64,000 nucleotides of DNA, taken from contig JACDGV010000007.1 of NCBI GenBank assembly GCA_013821425.1, positions 1-64,000 on the forward strand, given 5' to 3'. Under the pieces are notes generated by a model. The model saw only the letters and a program-made list of their open reading frames with translations, searched no databases and was not told the DNA's origin. Origin of the DNA: Nitrosospira sp. (lineage in GTDB: Bacteria > Pseudomonadota > Gammaproteobacteria > Burkholderiales > Nitrosomonadaceae). The translations under genes and the position numbers were made by a program. Positions 57,820 to 64,000 of the stretch are shown in pieces (positions within the stretch are counted from its first letter, which is position 1; every line of letters starts with the position of its first letter).

Positions 57820-58722
57820 ATGGAAATGGCCCCGCGGTTTTTCAGGCACGGCCCCAGTCTGCTGTCACGCCTGGTTTTTTTTGTAATGCTGTCGTTTGTG
57901 CTGATGGCAGTTGACTCGCGTTTCAAATACCTCATCGAAATTCGCCAGGCTTTCTCCGCAGTCGTTTATCCGCTCCAGAGACTGGCCAACGTGCCTATGG
58001 CACTCTATGATGGAGTAAGCGAGTTTTTCGACAGCCGAAACCTGACGGACGAAAACACATATCTCAAGCAACAGCATCTTCTTGACCAGGGCCTGTTACA
58101 ACGGTTGCACGCACTAGAGGCTGAAAATGCACAGTTGCGCACGCTTCTGGATGCCGCGCAGAGGGCTGAAGGTAAAGCAGTCATGGCTGAAATCCTGCAC
58201 GTTCCACGCGACCCGTTCAACCGCAAGGTCATGCTCGATAAAGGCAGCCAAAGCGGAATTCAGGCGGGCCAGGTGGTGGTAGACAATGCCGGCGTCGTGG
58301 GACAGATTACCCGCAACTTTCCATGGGCATCAGAGGTCACGCTCATCACCGACAAGGACCACTCTGTACCGGTACAAGTGGTACGCAATGGCCTGCGCTC
58401 GATCGTATCCGGCAGCGGCGAGGATGGAACACTGGAACTTCGCTATCTGGCAGCTAACACTGACATTCAGGAAGGCGATAAGCTGGTAACCTCCGGAATA
58501 GATGGGATTTATCCCCCTGGCCTTCCGGTGGCCATTGTGTCCAAAATCGAGCGTAATTCGACTTATGTCTTTGCGCGCGTAACCTGCACGCCCGTGGCTG
58601 CGGTAGCCCACAACCGGCAACTGCTGATACTGGCTCCGCTTCCGCCAGCTGCGGAAATTCCCGCGGAAGCGTTCGAAACCCCGCCTGAGAACAAGAAGCG
58701 AGAAAAAATTGGCCTTCGCTGA
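57820..58722 (+). CDS. mreC: Rod-shape determining protein MreC
   Basis: MreC links the MreB filament to the periplasmic wall enzymes. The product has one N-terminal membrane helix (about 14-34), a coiled coil (about 65-112) and a beta-barrel domain ending with a Pro/Glu/Lys-rich tail. The start is ambiguous by one codon: GTG 57817 directly precedes ATG 57820; I use the ATG. It overlaps mreD by 14 bases. Confidence 0.95.
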   Translation: MEMAPRFFRHGPSLLSRLVFFVMLSFVLMAVDSRFKYLIEIRQAFSAVVYPLQRLANVPMALYDGVSEFFDSRNLTDENTYLKQQHLLDQGLLQRLHALEAENAQLRTLLDAAQRAEGKAVMAEILHVPRDPFNRKVMLDKGSQSGIQAGQVVVDNAGVVGQITRNFPWASEVTLITDKDHSVPVQVVRNGLRSIVSGSGEDGTLELRYLAANTDIQEGDKLVTSGIDGIYPPGLPVAIVSKIERNSTYVFARVTCTPVAAVAHNRQLLILAPLPPAAEIPAEAFETPPENKKREKIGLR

Positions 58723-59230
58723 TCAGCCCAAACAGGAAATTCTACTGCCCGTCAGAGGCTCGCTGATTTTGCTCAGCCTCACGTTGGCGCTGGTACTGAA
58801 TCTGTTGCCGCTGAGGGGCGCGGCACTCGTGTTCTGGCCTGATTTCATCGCGTTGGCGATACTATACTGGTGTATCAGCCAACCGCAACGCGTCGGCATC
58901 AGTATCGCTTTTGTCATGGGACTGTTAATGGATGTGGGCCATGCCAGCACTTTTGGGCAGCATGGCCTGGCCTATAGCATAATGGCTTTTGCCGCGCTGG
59001 CGCTTCACCGGCGTTTGAGCATTTTCGGGGAGCTGAAACAGGCTCCGCAAATAGGATTGATACTGCTCCTCGGACAAACGGTCATACTTCTCACAGGCCT
59101 TCTCGATGGTTCCCATTTCCCGGGCTGGAATTTCTTTCTTGCCAGTGTCACCGGCACATTGCTTTGGCCGCTTTTCTCTTCACTACTGAAATTGCCTCAG
59201 AGACCCCGATCTGATTCCGATGCACGATGA
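58709..59230 (+). CDS. mreD: Rod-shape determining protein MreD
   Basis: The 173-residue, five- or six-helix membrane protein is the MreC partner. It shows FWPDFIALAILYWCISQP and FVMGLLMDVGHAS, which are typical of MreD. The only start before the conserved part is a TTG at 58709 inside mreC, so translation probably depends on mreC. It overlaps mrdA by ATGA. Confidence 0.93.
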   Translation: MAFADQPKQEILLPVRGSLILLSLTLALVLNLLPLRGAALVFWPDFIALAILYWCISQPQRVGISIAFVMGLLMDVGHASTFGQHGLAYSIMAFAALALHRRLSIFGELKQAPQIGLILLLGQTVILLTGLLDGSHFPGWNFFLASVTGTLLWPLFSSLLKLPQRPRSDSDAR

Positions 59231-61137
59231 GCCGCAGAGTAGAGCTTCGTAATCACCCCCGGGAACTACATCATTTCCGGTCGCGACTCGCGATCAGTGG
59301 CGGCTTCGTGCTGCTGCTGTTCTTCATACTGTTCGCCCGTTTCTTTTACTTGCAGGTATCAAAGGGAGAGCACTACCATACGCTGGCGGAAGCTAACCGT
59401 ATATCCATCGCACCCATTGTTCCAAACCGCGGGCTGATCTTCGACCGCAATGGCGAAGTACTGGCGCATAACTACTCCGCTTACACTCTTGAAATCGTGC
59501 CGAGCAAGGTTGCCAACCTTGAGGCTCTTATCGATGAACTCTCTACTGTCATCGAAATAGGGGCCAGAGACCGCAAGCGATTCAGGAAACTGATGGACGA
59601 GAGCAAGAGATTCGAGAGCCTTCCCATCCGCACCCGCCTGTCCGACGTGGAGGTGGCCCGCCTCGCCGCGACCCGGTATCGTTTTCCCGGGGTGGAGATA
59701 AAGGCACGGTTGTTCCGCCAGTATCCAAGGGGAGAAAGCGCATCCCATGTGGTGGGCTATATCGGGCGCATTAATGATAAGGATCTGGAACAGCTGGAGG
59801 CTGATGACGCCCTGGCCAACTATCGTGGCTCCCAATACATGGGCAAGATCGGTATCGAGCAGAGTTACGAAAAGGAATTGCACGGCATTACCGGCTTCGA
59901 GGAAATGGAGACAGACGCTGCCGGAAGGGTAATACGGATCATATCCCGCACTCCGCCGGTTCCCGGTAATAACCTGACGTTATCGCTCGACGCAAAGTTG
60001 CAGGATGTGGCGGAAAAAGCTTTCGGAGACAGGCGGGGCGCGCTGGTGGCTATTGAGCCGTCAACGGGGGACGTGCTGGCGTTCGTTAGCAAGCCGGGCT
60101 TCGATCTCAATCTTTTCGTCGACGGCATCGACTCGGAAAACTGGGATTTGCTGAACAACTCCATAGACAGACCCCTGAACAACCGGGCACTGCGGGGGCT
60201 GTATCCGCCGGGCTCCACATTCAAGCCATTTATGGCGCTGGCCGGCCTGGAACTCAACAAGAGGGGACTTCAGCACGCTATCAATGACCCTGGATATTTC
60301 AGCCTGCCCGGGAGCAAGCACCGCTTCCGCGACTGGAAGGTTGGGGGCCATGGCGTTGTCGATCTTCACAAGTCTCTGGTCGTGTCGTGCGATACGTATT
60401 ACTACGCGCTTGCCAACGATCTTGGTATTGACAACATCTTCAATTTTATCAGCCAGTTCGGCCTGGGACAGAAAACCGGTATCGACATTGATGGCGAGGT
60501 TGCCGGACTGTTGCCGTCTCAAGAGTGGAAGATGAGGCGGCATAAGCAAAAATGGTATGCGGGCGACACCATCTCCGTCGGGATAGGGCAAGGCTACAAT
60601 CTGACCACTCCGCTGCAACTGGCTTTTGCCACAGCGGTACTGGCTACCCAAGGCACGGCTTTCCGTCCGCATCTGGTTAAGAAGATCCTGAATAACAATA
60701 ATGAAGTCGTCCGCGAAATCGCCACGAAGCCGTTGTTCACACTCAACCTGAATCCGGCCAATATGGAAGCGGTACAGAATGCACTCGTAGATGTGACCCG
60801 GCCTGGAGGCACCGCCGCGCTCGCCGGCGCTGGCGCCGCCTATACTTTCGCGGGCAAGACAGGCACTTCTCAAGTGGTGGGTATCAAGCAGGGAGAAAGA
60901 TATGTGGAAGACAAAGTTCAGGAGCGCCATCGTGATCATGCGCTCTTCATCACCTACGCCCCGGTTGAAAACCCCCGCATCGCGCTGTCTGTACTAGTGG
61001 AAAATGGCGGACACGGCGGTGCGGCAGCCGCGCCGATCGCCCGGCTGGTGATGGATTATTACCTGCTCGGAAAGCTGCCTGAAGACGCGGCCGCAGAGAT
61101 TGTCGGCCAGGTTGCCGAAGAAGACGAGCATGATTAA
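59227..61137 (+). CDS. mrdA: Penicillin-binding protein 2 (peptidoglycan transpeptidase)
   Basis: The 636-residue class B PBP has a short cytoplasmic lead, one membrane helix (about 23-42), a dimerisation domain and a transpeptidase domain. The active-site motifs are STFKPF (SxxK), SCDT at the SxN position and KTGTSQ (KTG). It cross-links side-wall peptidoglycan together with RodA, the next gene, which it overlaps by eight bases. Confidence 0.97.
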   Translation: MSRRVELRNHPRELHHFRSRLAISGGFVLLLFFILFARFFYLQVSKGEHYHTLAEANRISIAPIVPNRGLIFDRNGEVLAHNYSAYTLEIVPSKVANLEALIDELSTVIEIGARDRKRFRKLMDESKRFESLPIRTRLSDVEVARLAATRYRFPGVEIKARLFRQYPRGESASHVVGYIGRINDKDLEQLEADDALANYRGSQYMGKIGIEQSYEKELHGITGFEEMETDAAGRVIRIISRTPPVPGNNLTLSLDAKLQDVAEKAFGDRRGALVAIEPSTGDVLAFVSKPGFDLNLFVDGIDSENWDLLNNSIDRPLNNRALRGLYPPGSTFKPFMALAGLELNKRGLQHAINDPGYFSLPGSKHRFRDWKVGGHGVVDLHKSLVVSCDTYYYALANDLGIDNIFNFISQFGLGQKTGIDIDGEVAGLLPSQEWKMRRHKQKWYAGDTISVGIGQGYNLTTPLQLAFATAVLATQGTAFRPHLVKKILNNNNEVVREIATKPLFTLNLNPANMEAVQNALVDVTRPGGTAALAGAGAAYTFAGKTGTSQVVGIKQGERYVEDKVQERHRDHALFITYAPVENPRIALSVLVENGGHGGAAAAPIARLVMDYYLLGKLPEDAAAEIVGQVAEEDEHD

Positions 61138-62230
61138 ACCGCTGCCGCTATGGCACTACCTGACGCGTTATGTGGACGGTCTTCTGCTGATCGGAATCCT
61201 GCTGCTGATGTTGACCGGCTTGTTCACACTGTATAGCGCGACCGACGCAAACGTCATCCGCGTCACGAACCAGGCACTTAATATGCTCGTGGCACTCGGC
61301 ATCATGTGGCTTGTTGCCAACATTCCGCTGCAGCATATCATGCGCATTGCCTTACCTATCTACGTGACCGGCCTCCTGCTGCTCGTTGGCGTAGCGTTGT
61401 TCGGGGAGATAAATAATGGAGCGCGGCGCTGGCTGAACATAGGCGTGACCCGGATTCAGCCTTCCGAGTTGATGAAAATAGCGGTACCGCTGATGATGGC
61501 ATGGTATTTCGACAAGCATGAGGCGACGCTGCGGCTGAGAGACTACGCGATCGCCACACTGCTGTTGCTGCTGCCGGTGGTTATGATCCTGCGCCAGCCA
61601 GACTTGGGTACCGCGTTATTGATTGCGTCGAGCGGTTTCTTCGTGCTCTTTCTTACCGGGCTGTCGTGGCGCATTATGGCCGCTCTATTTGTTGCTGGCG
61701 TGGGAAGCCTGCCGGTGATATGGTCCATAATGCACAATTACCAGCGACGGCGTGTCATAACGCTGCTTGATCCGACACAGGATGCGCTGGGAGCCGGTTA
61801 CCATACCATTCAGTCCACCATCGCCATCGGATCGGGGGGGCTGCTTGGCAAGGGCTGGCAACAAGGAACTCAGGCTCACCTCGATTTTCTTCCGGAGAAG
61901 AGCACCGACTTTGTCTTTGCGGTATTTTCCGAGGAATTCGGACTGATTGGCAATTCATTGCTATTGCTGCTGTATCTGGCGGTAACAGCCCGCGGCATGA
62001 TCATCGCCGCCAATGCCTCCACCCAGTTTACACGTCTTATAGCCGGTTCGATCACGCTCACATTTTCTACCTATGTATTCGTAAACATCGGCATGGTCAT
62101 CGGCATCCTGCCCGTGGTTGGAGTCCCGTTGCCGCTGATCAGCTACGGCGGCACATCCATGGTGACAATGCTGCTGGGATTTGGTATTTTGATGAGCATA
62201 CAGATGCATCCCAAACTGGTGAAGACGTGA
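61130..62230 (+). CDS. rodA: Peptidoglycan glycosyltransferase RodA
   Basis: RodA is a SEDS glycosyltransferase that polymerises lipid II. The 366-residue, ten-helix protein has the SEDS motifs NNGARRWLNIG, QPDLGTALLI, STDFVFAVFSEEFGL and PLPLISYGGTSMVTMLLGFG. ATG 61130 lies inside the end of mrdA. The stop overlaps the next start as GTGA. Confidence 0.97.
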   Translation: MIKPLPLWHYLTRYVDGLLLIGILLLMLTGLFTLYSATDANVIRVTNQALNMLVALGIMWLVANIPLQHIMRIALPIYVTGLLLLVGVALFGEINNGARRWLNIGVTRIQPSELMKIAVPLMMAWYFDKHEATLRLRDYAIATLLLLLPVVMILRQPDLGTALLIASSGFFVLFLTGLSWRIMAALFVAGVGSLPVIWSIMHNYQRRRVITLLDPTQDALGAGYHTIQSTIAIGSGGLLGKGWQQGTQAHLDFLPEKSTDFVFAVFSEEFGLIGNSLLLLLYLAVTARGMIIAANASTQFTRLIAGSITLTFSTYVFVNIGMVIGILPVVGVPLPLISYGGTSMVTMLLGFGILMSIQMHPKLVKT

Positions 62231-63291
62231 GCAACCTCAATTCGTATCCCGTCAGCGTGTCACATTTCTGGTCCGCTAACTCGTTACCACTCTCGCGGCT
62301 CGCGGGGCTGGCTCTCCTCATGCTTGCGGCTGGTTGCGGCAGCGTACTGAAACGCGATACCCCGGGGAAAATCACCTTACCCCCGGCAACATCGGGCGCG
62401 GAAAAAAGAGGCGCCTATTATCTCGACGATGGCCCCGGAGATAATCCACCGGCGGATATGGCCTCCATTCCCGATGCCGTTCCGCGTGATGAACCGCTAC
62501 GCCCGGCCAATATGCGGCCTTACGTTGCGCTAGGAAAAACCTTCACGCCGATGACCGCCCTCGAATCGTATAGGGAACGCGGAATCGCTTCCTGGTACGG
62601 CCGCCGTTATCACGGGCAGAAAACCGCTACCGGTGAAGTGTACGACATGTACGGCATGACTGCCGCGCATCCCATCCTCCCATTGCCCAGCTATGTCCGC
62701 GTCACCAACATCGGTAACGGGAAGTCCGTGGTAGTCCGCGTCAATGATCGCGGGCCCTTCCTTTCAGAACGCCTCATCGACCTCTCCTACACCGCTGCCT
62801 ACAAGCTGGATGTACTGGCTGGCGGCAGCGCCTGGGTGGAAGTTGAAACCATCCTGCCGGGTACAGAGCCCCCAATGCAGGTGGCGGCCGCGCCCGCTTC
62901 TTCTTTCGGACACGCCCGGGAAAACGAAAGCGCGCCGCTTTCTTTCGCAGTGGAACAACAGGAATCCGGGCCCAGACCGGAACTGTTCGAAGCTGGCTAC
63001 CCGCCGGAGCAATCCGACGCGCAGATTTCCAGTGCCGTCGATACGGCCAGCACCACCGCCGGCGGAATCTACCTGCAACTGGGAGCGTTCAGTGCCTACG
63101 ATAATGCCGATAATTTTCTCGCCCGTCTGCGCAACGAATTTCCCTCGATCGAAGTCCTCCTTGGCATCGTCGCGAAAGACGGCTTGTTCAAGGTCCATGC
63201 AGGGCCTTATCCCGACCATGCTGTTGCCAGGCAGGCAGCCGATAGGATCGCACAGAGCCTTTCCATTAAACCGATGCTGCTGGTGCGCTGA
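62227..63291 (+). CDS. rlpA: RlpA-family septal ring lytic transglycosylase lipoprotein
   Basis: The 354-residue lipoprotein has a long N-region, signal sequence and lipobox LMLAAGC (C at about 37). A double-psi beta-barrel follows (GIASWYGRRYHGQKTATGE to VNDRGPFLSERLIDLSY), then a Pro/Ala-rich linker and a C-terminal SPOR domain (about 277-354). RlpA cleaves naked glycan strands; SPOR directs it to the septum. The start is GTG, overlapping the rodA stop. Confidence 0.94.
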   Translation: MSNLNSYPVSVSHFWSANSLPLSRLAGLALLMLAAGCGSVLKRDTPGKITLPPATSGAEKRGAYYLDDGPGDNPPADMASIPDAVPRDEPLRPANMRPYVALGKTFTPMTALESYRERGIASWYGRRYHGQKTATGEVYDMYGMTAAHPILPLPSYVRVTNIGNGKSVVVRVNDRGPFLSERLIDLSYTAAYKLDVLAGGSAWVEVETILPGTEPPMQVAAAPASSFGHARENESAPLSFAVEQQESGPRPELFEAGYPPEQSDAQISSAVDTASTTAGGIYLQLGAFSAYDNADNFLARLRNEFPSIEVLLGIVAKDGLFKVHAGPYPDHAVARQAADRIAQSLSIKPMLLVR

Positions 63292-63448
63292 TGGGTCGCA
63301 GGAGGTAAACAAAACTATCAGCCATTGGTATGCAAGCCGGCATGGCAGTGGAGGGGAGAGACCTGGGGTGGATAGCCAAATTCACGCGCCCTTGATAGAA
63401 TCGGCCCTTCTCCTCATTTAATTCAGTCATTACAATTCAGGAATAATT

Positions 63449-64000
63449 ATGACCGCACACTTCGGCCCAGCCAAAAAAATCAGCACATTCTATCCTCCGC
63501 AACGCGTCCTGATGGGGCCGGGGCCGTCGGATACCCATCCGCGCGTGCTGTCCGCCATGGCGCGGCCCACGCTGGGCCATCTTGATCCAGTGTTCACGGA
63601 TATGATGGAGGAACTGAAAAGCCTGCTGCGCTATGTCTTTCAGACATCCAACCTGCTGACTTTTCCCGTTTCCGGACCTGGCTCGGTCGGCATGGAAATG
63701 TGCTTTGTCAATATGGTCAATCCGGGTGATAAGGTGATCGTATGCAGGAACGGGGTATTCGGTGGACGCATGATCGAGAATGTAGAACGGTGCGGGGGCA
63801 CTGCGGTGATAGTGGAAGACAAGTGGGGCGCACCGGTCGATCCGCAGAAAGTGGAAGACGCACTGAAACGCAATTCCGATGCAAGGATTGTCGCGTTTGT
63901 TCATGCGGAGACATCCACCGGTGCATTGTCAGACGCAAAAACGCTTTGCGAGATTGCTCATCGCCACGACTGCCTCACCATTGTCGATACGGTCACCTCA
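63449..64000 (+). CDS. Class V aminotransferase, alanine/serine-glyoxylate type (cut by window edge)
   Basis: The first 184 residues show the AGT/SGAT pattern: [32 protein letters not shown], and [17 protein letters not shown], then [11 protein letters not shown] and [11 protein letters not shown] leading to the PLP lysine beyond the window. Such enzymes convert glyoxylate to glycine. AGGA precedes ATG 63449 by seven bases. Together with GlcF this would fit glycolate salvage in a Rubisco-bearing bacterium, although the two genes are 13 kb apart. Confidence 0.88.
   Translation, partial: MTAHFGPAKKISTFYPPQRVLMGPGPSDTHPRVLSAMARPTLGHLDPVFTDMMEELKSLLRYVFQTSNLLTFPVSGPGSVGMEMCFVNMVNPGDKVIVCRNGVFGGRMIENVERCGGTAVIVEDKWGAPVDPQKVEDALKRNSDARIVAFVHAETSTGALSDAKTLCEIAHRHDCLTIVDTVTS

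Overview
The window reads as chromosomal DNA of a betaproteobacterium, most likely an ammonia oxidiser close to Nitrosospira. The evidence is an Rh-type (not Amt-type) ammonium transporter, a small c-552-like cytochrome, PEP-CTERM proteins with a PEP-CTERM-associated N-acyltransferase, a RpoN-type promoter in front of a PEP-CTERM gene, and the betaproteobacterial order nadD-rsfS-rlmH-maf-rng. The genus is an inference from gene content; no rRNA was seen.

Region 1 (1-11,630) is a surface and export region. It opens with two copies of a PEP-CTERM gene; the first is cut by the window edge and the second has a textbook -24/-12 promoter. Next come two FtsX/LolC-E-like permeases, a p-cresol-methylhydroxylase/vanillyl-alcohol-oxidase-like flavoprotein, a DUF1302 outer-membrane barrel, a LolD/MacB-like ATPase, a LolA-like periplasmic protein and a PEP-CTERM/exosortase-associated N-acyl amino acid synthase. 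Together they look like a Lol-like route for making, perhaps oxidising, and exporting an N-acyl amino acid or related lipid. This is the best candidate for an undescribed system here.

Region 2 (11,900-26,000) is housekeeping: the Rh transporter, rng, maf, rlmH, rsfS, nadD, aceF, aceE, folD, an unknown membrane protein, a ferredoxin-reductase-like flavoprotein and pyrC.

Region 3 (26,000-37,900) is a heptose/glycan cluster. It holds a glycosyltransferase fused to GmhA, an SDR, gmhB, hldE, three GT9 heptosyltransferase-like genes, a GT2, a further glycosyltransferase that seems to start at ATA, and an inositol-monophosphatase-like gene. A short Cys-rich reading frame lies upstream.

Region 4 (38,000-53,100) is mixed: DUF2795, DCC and YnfA proteins, a START protein, a methyltransferase, lgt, ilvD, a DUF255 thioredoxin-fold protein, cytochrome c, YdcF, OsmC, coq7, a frameshifted glcF, a CBS protein, a tiny predicted lipoprotein, a MidA-like methyltransferase and a pteridine-reductase-like SDR.

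Region 5 (53,100-64,000) has gatCAB on the minus strand, and divergently the cell-elongation operon mreB-mreC-mreD-mrdA-rodA-rlpA with overlapping genes. A class V aminotransferase runs off the right edge. No tRNA, rRNA, CRISPR array, insertion sequence or prophage was recognised.
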